The notes beneath the pieces are model-generated. The model saw only the letters and a list, made by a program, of their open reading frames with translations. It did not search any database and was not told the DNA's origin. Of a stretch of DNA of 64,000 bases, positions 10,329 to 21,879 are shown one piece after another (the stretch's first letter is position 1; every line of letters starts with the position of its first letter). This stretch comes from Gammaproteobacteria bacterium. GTDB taxonomy: Bacteria > Pseudomonadota > Gammaproteobacteria > Pseudomonadales > Azotimanducaceae. A program made the position numbers and the translations under genes. Location of the stretch: positions 84,725 through 148,724 of the forward strand of contig NZGG01000009.1 of the NCBI GenBank assembly GCA_002690865.1, written 5' to 3'.

Positions 10329-11342
10329 ATGTCAGTGTTTCCCTTGGGTTCTTTCCGACTTCAATATATATTGGCATCCTTAGCTCCTGCACTTATTGTA
10401 AGTTTCTTTGTCACATTATTTACCATAAATCTCGTACATTCTGTTACCAGAGAAGAAATTCTGCGATCTGCTAACGCACTTGCTAACCAAGTAGCGATCA
10501 TATCAGCTGAACACCTTGTTAATAACGATGCGTTATCCCTGAATATAATGCTACGCCGACTTTGCTTAGAAACCGATTTCGAGATAGCAATGATCTTTGA
10601 TGAGGGGCGCAATGTTATCGCACGAGCTGGTGAATCTAAAGACAGCCATCTCACATTTATTCGCGATATTACCTTCCAAAACTCGATGATCGGGAAACTC
10701 GAAGTCGGATTGAATTTAAACACCTCATTCAGTTTCGAGCTTGTGACAAAAATGATACTTCTATTTTTAATTTCATCCATATGCATGGGGGTTGCCATTT
10801 GGTCTGGTAGCGTTGCAAAGTTCACGCGGTTGAGAAACTTCGATGGGCCGAATCAACAAATAGAGGAAGCTAAAGAGGAGATATGTTACTTGGTCCTGAA
10901 ATTAGAGCCCTTTGCACTCACTCACACGTATAGTGAAGCACTATCTAACCTGTGTAAAACCCATTCGGGTGAGAAGAGGATTCTTGGTAAAAATCTAATC
11001 ATTAGCTTTCGCTCCGGTAATCACGTAGAGAACGGGATTCTTTTTGCATTGCATATCAGAGCTATTAGCGAGTTGCTACCTGAGAAATCAAGCTTTGAGG
11101 GAGGATTAGATGTTGGCAAAGATGCCGAAACCACTCGTAAACAGGCCACGTATCTGGCTGGAATAAGCCAAGGTCAATTTATTATAAGTCACCGAGTACA
11201 AAATTATACTAAAGCCTTCGAAAATCAAAGTTTTGAACTGAAAGCAATACATCACAATCTAATGGAGGAAAATCAGGTGTTTGTTGCAGAGGAAGTAGGC
11301 ACTTTAATCAAAGAGCAAGCCCTAGAAATTCTTAGTCTTTAA
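10329..11342 (+). CDS. AhpA/YtjB-like (Smp) membrane protein
   Basis: N-terminal TM segment, periplasmic region, second TM; divergent to serB as ytjB is in E. coli. Confidence 0.6.
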   Translation: MSVFPLGSFRLQYILASLAPALIVSFFVTLFTINLVHSVTREEILRSANALANQVAIISAEHLVNNDALSLNIMLRRLCLETDFEIAMIFDEGRNVIARAGESKDSHLTFIRDITFQNSMIGKLEVGLNLNTSFSFELVTKMILLFLISSICMGVAIWSGSVAKFTRLRNFDGPNQQIEEAKEEICYLVLKLEPFALTHTYSEALSNLCKTHSGEKRILGKNLIISFRSGNHVENGILFALHIRAISELLPEKSSFEGGLDVGKDAETTRKQATYLAGISQGQFIISHRVQNYTKAFENQSFELKAIHHNLMEENQVFVAEEVGTLIKEQALEILSL

Positions 11343-13591
11343 CCCTTGGATAAGGTTTCTACCCCATCAACTTTGTGAAATCCTCTAGGTAGTTTTAAAC
11401 CTCGACGAGCTCGCTCTCCCCGATAGTGCTCCAACTCACCCATCTTTAAATTAAGGGTTCGTTTTCCAGAGCTTACTACCAAAGTATCCTTTTCGGAAAA
11501 AACGATCAAACACGACATTATCTCAACACGCTCTCTAGAACGAGAAGAAGGTATATTTATAATTTTTATACCCTTTCCCCGAGACATTATTGGTAGATCC
11601 TTGAGTGGAAAAATTAGAAGTCGTCCCTCATTAGTAAACGCCGCCACTAATTCTTGATCGATATCTTCTACGGCTAAGGGTTGCATAGATAAGCTTCCCT
11701 TAGGCACAGATATTATAGACTTTCCGGACTTATTCTTCGTAACCATATCTGCCACACTCGTTATAAACCCATATCCAGCGTCGCTCGCTACCAAAACTTT
11801 TTGCTCACGTTCACCGATTATAACTCCAGTGAAACTAGCTTCGTCTGGTGGATTTAATCGACCTGTAAGAGGCTCCCCCTGTCCCCGAGCAGATGGTAGA
11901 GTATGCGAGTCTAAAGAATACGTCCTGCCAAATGAGTCCATAAAAACAGCTTCTTGATTAGATCGACCAGGGGCCGAGGCCAGATATTCATCACCACTTC
12001 GATAGTTAAGATCTCTGGGGTTTGTTTCATGCCCCTTTGCTGCCCGGACCCACCCGTTACTAGAAAGAATAATTAATACTTGTTCCGTGGAAATAAGATC
12101 TTTATCGCTAAACGCAATAGCCTCTTGTCTTTCCACGATAATTGATCGGCGATCATCGCCAAAGGACAACGAATCATTTGAGAGCTCTTGTTTGAGGAGA
12201 GTTGTTAATTTTGACTTGGATTTAATAATTGCTTGAAGGCTCTCGCGCTCAACCTTTAATTCATCTCTCTCACCCAGAATTCGTTGTTCTTCAATTCGAA
12301 CTAGTTGTCGTAACCTTGTATCAAGAATAGCATCAGCTTGAATCTCTGATAGTTTGAACATTGTCGTAATCGCAGCTTTCGGATTCTCTTCCTCTCGCAC
12401 TATACGAATAATTTCATCGAGATTTAGATAAGCGACTAATAGACCGTCTAGGATATGGATACGTGCTAGAATTTTATTAAGACGATGTTCCAGTCGCTTA
12501 ATAACTGTGGCAGAGCGAAACGCCAACCACTCTTTTAGGAGAGGGACAAGAGGACGAACTCTCGGCCGACCATCAATTCCAATCATATTAAAATTAACAC
12601 GATATGATCTTTCTAGGTCAGTTGTAGCAAAAAGATGACTCATTAGCTGATTGGTATTTACCCTATTTGACTTAGGCACTATGACAATTCTAGTTGGATT
12701 TTGATGATCAGATTCGTCTCTTATATCTACAACCATAGGCAACCTTTTAGCATGCATTTGAGCAGCAATTTGCTCAAGAACCTTGGATCCTGAAACCTGA
12801 TGAGGTAATGCGGTAATAATTATCTCACCTGATTCAATGATAAATATCGCTCGCGCTCGAATTGAGCCTCGACCAGTTTCGTAAATATCATTAATAGTAT
12901 CCGCAGAAGCAATAATCTCAGCCCCAGAAGGAAAATCTGGACCTTTTATTAGCTCACATATTTCCCTATTAGTTGAGTTAGGCTTTTCTAAGAGACGAAT
13001 ACAAGCTGACGTGACTTCATTCAAATTATGAGGAAGAATATCCGTTGCCATACCAACCGCAATACCCATTCCACCATTCAACAAGATATTCGGAACACGA
13101 GCCGGAAAATAACTAGGCTCATCAAGGGTGCCATCAAAATTAAGATGCCAGTCAACGGTTTCTTGATCCAATTCGCCTAACAAGACTTCAGCATACTTTG
13201 TTAATTTTGATTCTGTATACCTCTGCGCTGCAAAAGATTTTGGATCATCTGGAGATCCCCAATTACCCTGTCCATCAACTAAAGGATAACGATAATTAAA
13301 CGACTGGGCCATCAACACCATGGCTTCATAACAAGCACTATCGCCATGCGGGTGAAACTTTCCTATGACATCACCTACCGTTCGTGCAGATTTAGAATAT
13401 TTTGCAGAGGCATGAAGCCTAAGCTCTGACATCGCATAGATAATACGCCGTTGCACTGGCTTCAACCCATCACCAATATGAGGGAGTGCTCTATCATTGA
13501 TGACATACATTGCATAGTTGAGCATCGCTGCTTCGGTAAAAGCTTCGACACTAACTGACTCTGCGACATCCGAATTAAGGTTATCAATCAT
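11339..13591 (-). CDS. parC: DNA topoisomerase IV subunit A
   Basis: [46 protein letters not shown]; paired with parE. Confidence 0.96.
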   Translation of the reverse strand: MIDNLNSDVAESVSVEAFTEAAMLNYAMYVINDRALPHIGDGLKPVQRRIIYAMSELRLHASAKYSKSARTVGDVIGKFHPHGDSACYEAMVLMAQSFNYRYPLVDGQGNWGSPDDPKSFAAQRYTESKLTKYAEVLLGELDQETVDWHLNFDGTLDEPSYFPARVPNILLNGGMGIAVGMATDILPHNLNEVTSACIRLLEKPNSTNREICELIKGPDFPSGAEIIASADTINDIYETGRGSIRARAIFIIESGEIIITALPHQVSGSKVLEQIAAQMHAKRLPMVVDIRDESDHQNPTRIVIVPKSNRVNTNQLMSHLFATTDLERSYRVNFNMIGIDGRPRVRPLVPLLKEWLAFRSATVIKRLEHRLNKILARIHILDGLLVAYLNLDEIIRIVREEENPKAAITTMFKLSEIQADAILDTRLRQLVRIEEQRILGERDELKVERESLQAIIKSKSKLTTLLKQELSNDSLSFGDDRRSIIVERQEAIAFSDKDLISTEQVLIILSSNGWVRAAKGHETNPRDLNYRSGDEYLASAPGRSNQEAVFMDSFGRTYSLDSHTLPSARGQGEPLTGRLNPPDEASFTGVIIGEREQKVLVASDAGYGFITSVADMVTKNKSGKSIISVPKGSLSMQPLAVEDIDQELVAAFTNEGRLLIFPLKDLPIMSRGKGIKIINIPSSRSRERVEIMSCLIVFSEKDTLVVSSGKRTLNLKMGELEHYRGERARRGLKLPRGFHKVDGVETLSKG

Positions 13592-13617
13592 CGCTTTACA
13601 TCTTTACCATAAATGAT

Positions 13618-15519
13618 TCAAACTATTTCCGCTTGGTGTCCCTTTTTTTCTAACCATGACTTACGATCTCCAGCTCTTTTTTTAGCGAACAGCATATCTA
13701 ATAATTCATGTGTAGATTTTAGCTTATCAGGTTTTAGCTGAATCAAGCGCCTGGTATCCTCTGCCATAGTCGTTTCTCTAAGCTGCGAAGGATTCATCTC
13801 ACCCAACCCCTTGAACCGCTGCACTGAAATCTTGCGATTCTTTTTCTCATTCGACAAACTGTCCAAAAACTTTTGTCGATCAACCTCATCTAAAGCATAG
13901 TAAACATCTTTACCAACATCGACACGATACAGAGGAGGCATCGCGACAAATAAATGACCTGTTTCAACTAACAACGGAAAATGCTTTACAAAAAGAGCAA
14001 TCAGTAAACTAGATATATGAAGCCCGTCAGAGTCTGCATCGGCTAGGATGCAGACTTTCCCATAACGCAGCCCCTTTAAATCAATGGATCCTGGATCAAT
14101 CCCCAGTGCAACAGAGATATCGTGCACCTCCTGAGATGCAAGAATCTGGCTAGAATCTATCTCCCAAGTACTAAGAATTTTACCTTTAAGAGGAAGTATT
14201 GCTTGAGTCTCTCTGTCTCTGGCTTGTTTCGCGGATCCACCAGCGGAATCCCCCTCGACCAAGAATAACTCCCCTCGCATGGCCTCCTGACAAGTACAAT
14301 CTGCAAGCTTGCCCGGTAATGCTGGGCCAGAGGTTACTTTTTTCCTAGCAACTTTTTTGCTTTCTTTAAGGCGATTCTGAGCATTATTGATGGCAAGCTC
14401 AGCTATAGCCTCTCCATCAGAAATATGCTGACTAAGCCAAAGACTAAAATTATCCTTGACGATATTAGAAATAAAATTAGCAACCTGACGAGAGTTTAAC
14501 CTCTCTTTCGTTTGTCCGGAAAACTGAGGGTCAACAATTTTAGCCGAAACTACATAGCTACACTTATCCCAAACATCTTCTGCTGAAATTTTTAATCCTC
14601 TCGGCAGAAGATTCCGAAATTCACAGAACTCTCTCAGAGCTTCCAGCAAACCGCTTCGCAAGCCATTTACATGTGTACCACCCTGAATGGTGGGGATAAG
14701 ATTGACATAACTCTCTGTTATCCCATCTCCGCCTCCGGGCAACCATTGAATAGCCCAATCGACCCCTTCGTTTATTCCCGAAGACGAACCAATAAAAGGA
14801 TTCTTTGGTAAAAGTTCGAACCCATCTAACTCAGAAAGCAAATAGTCAGAAAGACCATCTTCATAATACCAATTAAACTGTTCCTCTTTTTTATTCGCAG
14901 TAGTTTCATCAGTAAACGAAACCCTCAATCCTGGACACAAGACAGCCTTTGCTCGCAGCATGTGCTTCAAACGAGGAACTGAGAACTTTGGCGAATCAAA
15001 ATATTGCGGATCAGGCTTGAAATCGATTAATGTACCTGTATTCCTTTTTCCAACTTTATCTTTAACAGTTAGACTCTGTGACTTTTTCCCTCCCTTGAAA
15101 GCCATATGGTGCAGATTGCCATCACGCTTAACAAATACTTCCAGGGATTCCGATAACGCATTGACTACCGACACACCAACGCCGTGGAGGCCACCAGAGA
15201 ATTTATAGTTCTCACTATTAAACTTAGCTCCAGAATGTAATTTCGTCAGGATAAGCTCAACACCAGACACTTTCTCTTTCTTATGGAGATCAACAGGCAT
15301 ACCGCGACCGTCATCATTTACTGACATAGATCCATTTTTTCTTAGGACTACACGGATCTCAGTAGCAAACCCCGCTAATGCTTCGTCTACAGAATTATCA
15401 ATAATCTCTTGAGCAAGATGATTTGGCCTCGCGGTATCAGTGTACATGCCTGGCCGCTTCCTTACAGGATCTAGCCCTTCTAGTACCTCAATCGAATCTG
15501 CTTTATACAGGCTGGCCAT
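13618..15519 (-). CDS. parE: DNA topoisomerase IV subunit B
   Basis: EVLEGLDPVRKRPGMYTDTARPNHLAQEIIDNSVDEAL; LVEGDSAGGSAKQ; QRFKGLGEMN. Confidence 0.96.
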   Translation of the reverse strand: MASLYKADSIEVLEGLDPVRKRPGMYTDTARPNHLAQEIIDNSVDEALAGFATEIRVVLRKNGSMSVNDDGRGMPVDLHKKEKVSGVELILTKLHSGAKFNSENYKFSGGLHGVGVSVVNALSESLEVFVKRDGNLHHMAFKGGKKSQSLTVKDKVGKRNTGTLIDFKPDPQYFDSPKFSVPRLKHMLRAKAVLCPGLRVSFTDETTANKKEEQFNWYYEDGLSDYLLSELDGFELLPKNPFIGSSSGINEGVDWAIQWLPGGGDGITESYVNLIPTIQGGTHVNGLRSGLLEALREFCEFRNLLPRGLKISAEDVWDKCSYVVSAKIVDPQFSGQTKERLNSRQVANFISNIVKDNFSLWLSQHISDGEAIAELAINNAQNRLKESKKVARKKVTSGPALPGKLADCTCQEAMRGELFLVEGDSAGGSAKQARDRETQAILPLKGKILSTWEIDSSQILASQEVHDISVALGIDPGSIDLKGLRYGKVCILADADSDGLHISSLLIALFVKHFPLLVETGHLFVAMPPLYRVDVGKDVYYALDEVDRQKFLDSLSNEKKNRKISVQRFKGLGEMNPSQLRETTMAEDTRRLIQLKPDKLKSTHELLDMLFAKKRAGDRKSWLEKKGHQAEIV

Positions 15520-15627
15520 TTATAACCCAACAAAATAATTTTTATCAAATAAATTAAAACAACAAGAAAAATTCATCGTCTAGTTGGGAAGAAAATTATA
15601 ACTCGAGAAACCTCATTCCCCTAGTTT

Positions 15628-16083
15628 TTAGGGTAGCCAAGAATAAGTCTTATCCAAAGAATACCCATGTCGTAAACAAAAAGTTAACAGTTCTCCAAGA
15701 AAACGGTTGATCTGAGACTTTTCGTCAGGTTGATACATTTCTGGATTATCAATTGGGTAACGATATCTAAGATTTCGGTGCCTTTCAAAGCTTACAACTT
15801 CTGCTGTACAAAGATCGTGATATACGCGAACTTCGAGACGAGGCCACTTTAACAAAGACGTTTCCATTTCACATTCTACTCTTATTGATAACATGGTAGT
15901 GTAAGGACACCATTCTGAAATTGATATCGTCACGAGAGAGCCATCCTCAGTGGTGCCTTGGACACCAAATTCCATACAATTAGCGTCTCGAAGATTCGGA
16001 AACAAACGATGAAGGCGAAAATAATTAGCGTCGCATTCTGCCATATCCGATATCAGGTTAGGAACATACCTAAGTTTTTTCAT
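15628..16083 (-). CDS. DUF1249 (YqiB-like) protein
   Basis: MKKLRYVPNLISDMAECDANYFRLHRLFPNL; near parE as in other gammaproteobacteria. Confidence 0.85.
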   Translation of the reverse strand: MKKLRYVPNLISDMAECDANYFRLHRLFPNLRDANCMEFGVQGTTEDGSLVTISISEWCPYTTMLSIRVECEMETSLLKWPRLEVRVYHDLCTAEVVSFERHRNLRYRYPIDNPEMYQPDEKSQINRFLGELLTFCLRHGYSLDKTYSWLP

Positions 16084-16133
16084 TTAAAGCGGTCTTGATT
16101 CCATCAAATTAACGTAACGCACAATCTTCTATC

Positions 16134-16153
16134 TAGAACCCACTAGAACCCAC
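16134..16153. repeat. Two perfect tandem copies of TAGAACCCAC
   Basis: Read directly in the yqiB-waaA intergenic region. Confidence 0.9.
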
Positions 16154-16251
16154 GAAAAGCATGATAATAAAAATATAAGAAAACTTGCAATTCATTACTC
16201 TACTTCGTTCCAGCCGAACCCCAATAAAGAGGTTGTTTATGCACAAGTCCT

Positions 16252-17511
16252 TCATTTTAGTTGCGCTAAGATTAGCCGTTCAACCCTCTCTATGGCACCT
16301 TGATTACGTTCATAAACAGCCGTTGCCCTGCGTACCATTAACGACCGCCTATCAATATTTTTCAAAAGTAAATGCAGCGTATTTATAAGTTCTTCTAAGT
16401 CAGAAACAGTAATAATTGCATCTTTTTCAATAAAGTCTTCCAGCAATTCTTCAACGTTATCTAGATGGGGTCCCATTATTACCGGTAAATTAGCAGTGAC
16501 TGCTTCTATGAAATTATGGCCACCAACGGGGACAAAACTTCCCCCGATAACGGCAATTTCACAAGCACCATAGAAATAACTTAACTCACCCATACTGTCC
16601 AAGATAAAAATATCTGTACTTGCATCACATGGTCTTCCAGTGCTGCGCCGGTTAACTACCATTCCCTGTCTTTTTACCACAGCCTCAACTTCCTCAACTC
16701 TAGAGACATGGCGCGGAGCAATTACTAACATAAGGTCAAGCCATTCTGATTTTAGTTCCTCGAAAGCTTTAACCAATAATTGCTCCTCACCGGCATGGGT
16801 ACTGGAGGCAATAATTTTTCTCTTAGGCCCAAGAATTTGAATGGCAGACTTTAATCTGTGATGATTTTTGGATTGGTGGATAGAGTTAAATTTGATGCTA
16901 CCCGCTACATACAACTTAGAATTTTCAAGACCCAAGTCAACGAAACGTTTACCATGAGCGGGCTTTTGTACTGCAACAATATCTAATTTTTTTAGCATCT
17001 GAGATGCAAAGTTACCTATGAACCTATAAGACTTCGCAGATCTCTCGGATAGCCTAGCATTCACCGATAAAATCTTTGTTCCACGAGCATGAGCATAGTG
17101 GATCATGTTAGGCCATAATTCTGTGTCAACTATTACAAGCACCTGGGGACGTATACGAAAAAGAAAACGTTTCATAGCACCCGAGAAGTCATAGGGGGCA
17201 TAATAATTCTCCACCCGAGCGCCCAAAAGGGCGTCGCAGCGCTCCCGGCCAGTAGGGGTCATATTGGTCATCACAATTTCGCAATGCTTTTCTAGCAACC
17301 GATTGACCAATGGTACAACCGCGATAGTTTCGCCGGCAGACACAGCATGAACCCAAATAATAGGCTTTAGAGAAACCTTCCTTGGTACAAACCCCAATCT
17401 CTGAAATGGATTCTCCCTATAAGCAGGCTCCTTTAAAGACCTCCATAACAAACGTATAAAGACAAGTGGTAGTAATAAATAAAATAATAAATCATAAAAA
17501 ATTCGTGACAT
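16252..17511 (-). CDS. waaA: 3-deoxy-D-manno-octulosonic acid transferase
   Basis: IWVHAVSAGETIAVVPLV, VDTELWPNMIHYA, GGSFVPVGGHNFIEAV. Confidence 0.95.
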   Translation of the reverse strand: MSRIFYDLLFYLLLPLVFIRLLWRSLKEPAYRENPFQRLGFVPRKVSLKPIIWVHAVSAGETIAVVPLVNRLLEKHCEIVMTNMTPTGRERCDALLGARVENYYAPYDFSGAMKRFLFRIRPQVLVIVDTELWPNMIHYAHARGTKILSVNARLSERSAKSYRFIGNFASQMLKKLDIVAVQKPAHGKRFVDLGLENSKLYVAGSIKFNSIHQSKNHHRLKSAIQILGPKRKIIASSTHAGEEQLLVKAFEELKSEWLDLMLVIAPRHVSRVEEVEAVVKRQGMVVNRRSTGRPCDASTDIFILDSMGELSYFYGACEIAVIGGSFVPVGGHNFIEAVTANLPVIMGPHLDNVEELLEDFIEKDAIITVSDLEELINTLHLLLKNIDRRSLMVRRATAVYERNQGAIERVERLILAQLK

Positions 17512-17573
17512 ACAAGTAACCGAGACAAGAGTCCTATGCTGTTATACTAGTACTTTTGACAACTATACACTTC

Positions 17574-18731
17574 ATGATTAAAACTGACATTGCTATTGTT
17601 GGCGGTGGTATAACAGGATTGTGGCTACACAGTCTGCTAAAAGCCCGTGGCTATCAGGCTCTTTTATTTGAAAAAAGCAGACTTGGGTCAGGCCAAACGT
17701 TGGCATCACAAGGAATGATACACGGGGGTCTAAAATATAATCTCGATGGCGTGACAGGATCTGCATCAGAAACTATCTCGTCGATGCCGGACATCTGGAG
17801 AGCATGTCTCTCCGGGGAAAGCGACGTTGATCTGAGTGATGTAGGTTGTGTCGCGTGGCAATATCATATTTTTTCTGACGGCAGGTTTGGTAATAAATTA
17901 TCAGCTTTTCTTGGGAGTCGTGCTCTACGAGGCGGTCCAAGAATGCTTTCACGAAGAGAATTGCCTCCCCCCTTCAACAATGATGAGTTCAAGGGTGTCG
18001 TTTATGAAATACCAGATTTGGTTCTGGATACACCGTCACTGATACAAACGTTGGCTAAGACAGATCGGAACGATTTGATTGAGGCAAAGGCGTCACCCAT
18101 ACCGCAAGAAGGGCCTGGAATAAATAGCCTAATCCTAGAAGACGGAACGAAGATTAAGGCAAAATATTTCATTTTTGCGGCGGGTATCGGTAACGAAGAA
18201 CTAATAGCCGAAAGCAATATTTCAGTAGCCACCCAAAGACGAGGACTTCACCAGGTTCTAGTAAAAGGTACATTACCATTTCTAAATGGTCACGCCGTCA
18301 GTCTTCGATCGAAGGATAAACCACGATTCACAGTCACATCCTACAGGATGAATTCGAAAACTACTTGGTATCTCGGAGGAGACCTGGCGGAAACAGGCGT
18401 CGAGCGAGGATCAAAAGATCAAATCGACTTCACAAAGCAGGAGCTTAACCAGTTTTTACCATCGATTGATATAGAAACTTGCGAAATTACCACACTCCGC
18501 ATTGAGCGAGCTGAACCTCGGGACCGAAATAAGCTTAGACCGGACCGACCCTCGTGTGTGCGAGATGGAAATGTAATCGTTTGCTGGCCTATCAAACTTA
18601 CATTAGTGCCATTACTAGCGGAAAAAGTATTAGCGCAAATCACGCTTAGTTCTCCAAATAGCGGTGCAAGCGATACTTCTATGTTGAAAAAAGCACAAGT
18701 TGGAGCTTATCCCTGGGATAATTTACTGTGA
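17574..18731 (+). CDS. FAD-dependent oxidoreductase of the LPS-region type (track start TTG 17556; ATG 17574 preferred)
   Basis: MIKTDIAIVGGGITGLWLHSLLKARGYQALLFEKSRLGSGQT Rossmann GxGxxG; next to waaA and an aldo/keto reductase. Confidence 0.8.
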   Translation: MIKTDIAIVGGGITGLWLHSLLKARGYQALLFEKSRLGSGQTLASQGMIHGGLKYNLDGVTGSASETISSMPDIWRACLSGESDVDLSDVGCVAWQYHIFSDGRFGNKLSAFLGSRALRGGPRMLSRRELPPPFNNDEFKGVVYEIPDLVLDTPSLIQTLAKTDRNDLIEAKASPIPQEGPGINSLILEDGTKIKAKYFIFAAGIGNEELIAESNISVATQRRGLHQVLVKGTLPFLNGHAVSLRSKDKPRFTVTSYRMNSKTTWYLGGDLAETGVERGSKDQIDFTKQELNQFLPSIDIETCEITTLRIERAEPRDRNKLRPDRPSCVRDGNVIVCWPIKLTLVPLLAEKVLAQITLSSPNSGASDTSMLKKAQVGAYPWDNLL

Positions 18732-19489
18732 AACATTTTTCAGCAGATGACATGCGGCAAATCGGGGAAATTAACATCTCACCAATTGGTCTTGGCACAG
18801 TGAAATTCGGCCGTAATACAAATGTAAAGTATCCTCACCCTTTCGATCTTCCATCATTAAAAGATCTAAGAGTATTCTTGGACTTAGCTCATGCTCTTGG
18901 GGTCAATTTTCTTGATACTGCTCCAGCTTATGGCGAAAGCGAGAATCGATTAGGCCAACTAATAGCTAAGCAGAGACATGATTGGATTATTTCCACTAAA
19001 GTGGGTGAAGATTATCAAGGAAGTTCAGTTTTTAATTTCTCTTCTAAACATACTCGTCTTAGCATAGAAAAGAGCATGAAAAAACTGCGTACAGAATATC
19101 TGGATATTGTATTTATTCACTGTAATGATAATGATTTAGAAAATCTACGATCTACAGACGTGATTAGCTCGCTCAGAGCCATGCAAGAAAAGGGTTATGT
19201 TCGCTATATAGGGGCATCAACAAAGACCTTAGCCGGAGGGTCTTATGCAATAGATAACACTGACCTAGTAATGGTTTCCAACACATCCAGCCAATTGCCC
19301 ATACTAGAAAAAGCCCACACAAAAAAAAAGCCAACTATAATTAAAAAGCCGCTTCAGAGCGGATTTTCCACCAATATTCACTCTAGCATTAAAAAGGCGC
19401 TTGCTCATCCGTCAGTCGCCAGCATAATCGTTGGCAGTATCAACAAGGCGCACCTCAGAGCTAATATTAAATATGCTACATCTCTCTGA
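18728..19489 (+). CDS. Aldo/keto reductase family protein (GTG start, overlaps upstream stop by 4 nt)
   Basis: FLDTAPAYGESENRLG, ISTKVG, IVFIHCND catalytic pattern. Confidence 0.85.
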   Translation: MKHFSADDMRQIGEINISPIGLGTVKFGRNTNVKYPHPFDLPSLKDLRVFLDLAHALGVNFLDTAPAYGESENRLGQLIAKQRHDWIISTKVGEDYQGSSVFNFSSKHTRLSIEKSMKKLRTEYLDIVFIHCNDNDLENLRSTDVISSLRAMQEKGYVRYIGASTKTLAGGSYAIDNTDLVMVSNTSSQLPILEKAHTKKKPTIIKKPLQSGFSTNIHSSIKKALAHPSVASIIVGSINKAHLRANIKYATSL

Positions 19490-20891
19490 TTTTTTCTACC
19501 AACGCACTCGTAGAACAATCCTCAACGAGCGATACAACTCGAACCTCACCATTATATGCTCTCACAATCCCCCCCCCAACAACTTGGTCTACAGAGTAGT
19601 CTCCTCCTTTCACCAATATATCCGGCTTTAGTAACCTTATTAACTCTTCAGGAGTATCTTCATCAAATGACACCACCCAATCGACATCTGCTAGTCCTGC
19701 TAAAGTAGTCATTCGATGATCAAGTGTTACGAGCGGCCGACCATCACCTTTTTGCCGAGCCACTGAATGATCGCTATTAACTGCAACAACAAGACGATCA
19801 CCAAGACTTCTCGCCTCTTTTAAATAATTCACATGGCCGGCATGTAATAAATCGAAACATCCGTTAGTCATGACTATTTTTTCACGCTGAAGTTTAGCTT
19901 CGTTAACAACTTTTAATAGTTGTTCTCGGGACATTTTTCCTTTATCAAAGTCTAAATGACCAGCTACTTCTTGTCGCAGTTCAGGACCGCTCACACTTGT
20001 AATTCCAAAATGTCCTACAACCAGACCTGCTGCTATGTTAGCTAAGCCCACTGCGTCAGTTAAAGTATTTCCTGCTCCCAGTGCAGAGCAGACAGTAGCA
20101 ATCACTGTATCTCCTGCTCCAGACACATCATATACTTCCCTAGTCCTTGCAGGATAATGCGTCACACTGCCAGTTTTTTCTAATAAAGTCATACCTTCTG
20201 AAGATCTCGTCACTAAAATTGCATCTACCGATATGTCATTCATTAACTGTTGGCATCGCTTCGTCATCTCCAACTCTGTATCCCACTGTCCAATCGCATA
20301 AGACAATTCAAGGATATTTGGTTTTATAATTGTTGCACCCTGATACTCTTTAAAATTTTTGAATTTCGGATCTACCATAACCGGCTTTTTATAAGCTCGT
20401 GCTTGAGCTATGAGATGCTGTGGATCCGTAATCACGCCTTTATCATAGTCAGACAAAAGTAAGTTGTTCGCTTGAGACATACTCTCATCTAAAAGAGTTC
20501 GTAAAACTTTTTCATCCATCGGTTCGTATAATTCGAAATCCGCACGGAGAAGCTGCTGATTACGGCTTACAATACGTAACTTAGTCGTAGTCCTGTAACC
20601 GGGTTGCTTATGCAAGCGACATGATATTCCCGCACTATCGAGTTTCTCTATCAGCACTTCACCCGACTCATCAGAGCCTACCATCCCTATTATTGCTACT
20701 TTAGCTCCTAAGGAAGCGACGTTAAGAGCCACATTAGCTGCAGCCCCAGGCCGATCTTCTATATCCTTTACACCAACTATTGGAATTGGCGCCTCAGCCG
20801 AAACTCTTTCCGTAATACCGTGCCAATATCTATCCAGCATCAAATCGCCAATGACGAGGACTGACGCATTATCGAATCGAGGTAATTTCAT
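19476..20891 (-). CDS. hldE: Bifunctional D-glycero-beta-D-manno-heptose-7-phosphate kinase / 1-phosphate adenylyltransferase
   Basis: PfkB domain (DVSGAGDTVIATV) plus nucleotidyltransferase domain (MTNGCFDLLHAGHVNYL). Confidence 0.96.
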   Translation of the reverse strand: MKLPRFDNASVLVIGDLMLDRYWHGITERVSAEAPIPIVGVKDIEDRPGAAANVALNVASLGAKVAIIGMVGSDESGEVLIEKLDSAGISCRLHKQPGYRTTTKLRIVSRNQQLLRADFELYEPMDEKVLRTLLDESMSQANNLLLSDYDKGVITDPQHLIAQARAYKKPVMVDPKFKNFKEYQGATIIKPNILELSYAIGQWDTELEMTKRCQQLMNDISVDAILVTRSSEGMTLLEKTGSVTHYPARTREVYDVSGAGDTVIATVCSALGAGNTLTDAVGLANIAAGLVVGHFGITSVSGPELRQEVAGHLDFDKGKMSREQLLKVVNEAKLQREKIVMTNGCFDLLHAGHVNYLKEARSLGDRLVVAVNSDHSVARQKGDGRPLVTLDHRMTTLAGLADVDWVVSFDEDTPEELIRLLKPDILVKGGDYSVDQVVGGGIVRAYNGEVRVVSLVEDCSTSALVEKIREM

Positions 20892-20937
20892 TAGAAAAAT
20901 CTCTCTTTATGCAGTCTAATCATATCATAGTGATTAA

Positions 20938-21879
20938 ATGAGCCGCGTTAAAATAAAAAGCTTGAGCAATTCAACGATATTACAACTAAGGTTCTTGCAT
21001 CCCCGTTTTTGGTTTACGTGGGTGGGACTTGCTTTGATATTTGTAATTATCCATTTTCCTCATCCTTGGAGACTCTGGTGTGGATCTATTCTAGGGAAAA
21101 TGGGGTATTACTTTGCTCTTGATCGAAAGAATATAGTCGATATTAATTTGTCTATTTGCTTCCCTGAGTTATCAGAAACAGATAGAAAAAAACTTAACAA
21201 AAAAGTCTTTCGATCCGCAGGTCTCAGTATTATAGAAACAGCATTAGTTTGGCTTCGCTCACCTATAACATTTCGAAATCTTGCCAAAATTGAGGGTCTT
21301 GAACACTTAGAAACTGCTCTCAAACAAGACAAAGGGGTTGTTCTAGTTGGGATGCACTTTTCTACGTTGGATTTTTGTGCAGCAATTCTCTCCAGCTATT
21401 GTAAATTCGATGTAATGTATCGCGGCAACAAGAATCCACTGATAGAAGCCATTATGAATCGTGGGCGGGTAAAAAATTTTTCGAATGCAATAGAACGGAA
21501 GGATGTTCGATCAGTAATCAAAAGTCTGAAGCAAGGTAGAGCAGTCTGGTATGGTCCAGATCAAGACTATGGTCGCGCTCACTCAGTATTTGTACCTTTT
21601 TTTGGTTATCCAACAGCAACAATTTCAGCCACATCACGCATTGCAGGGATAAACAAATCGCCGGTAATAATATTCACTCACTATCGTCTTCAAGGCGACT
21701 CTCGTTATCGAATATGCCTGAGTAAGCCTTTAGATAACTTCCCTTCCAAGGACCCTGTGCTTGATGCCTCTCGCATTAATGGGGAAGTCGAAAAAGCTAT
21801 TAAAAAAGCTCCAGAACAATATTGGTGGTTACATAGAAGATTCAAAACTCCTCCGAAGGGGAAAAATCGACCTTACTAA
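20938..21879 (+). CDS. LpxL/HtrB-family lipid A acyltransferase
   Basis: LVGMHFSTLDF (HX4D), GPDQDYGRAHSVFVPFFG. Confidence 0.88.
   Translation: MSRVKIKSLSNSTILQLRFLHPRFWFTWVGLALIFVIIHFPHPWRLWCGSILGKMGYYFALDRKNIVDINLSICFPELSETDRKKLNKKVFRSAGLSIIETALVWLRSPITFRNLAKIEGLEHLETALKQDKGVVLVGMHFSTLDFCAAILSSYCKFDVMYRGNKNPLIEAIMNRGRVKNFSNAIERKDVRSVIKSLKQGRAVWYGPDQDYGRAHSVFVPFFGYPTATISATSRIAGINKSPVIIFTHYRLQGDSRYRICLSKPLDNFPSKDPVLDASRINGEVEKAIKKAPEQYWWLHRRFKTPPKGKNRPY

Noticed and set aside
10361-10825. 154-aa minus-strand ORF
   Set aside because: Antisense to the ytjB-like gene; no recognisable motifs
13201-13400. Possible quinolone-resistance substitution in ParC
   Set aside because: QRDR reads [12 protein letters not shown] with Ser and Glu at the usual positions, i.e. 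wild-type like
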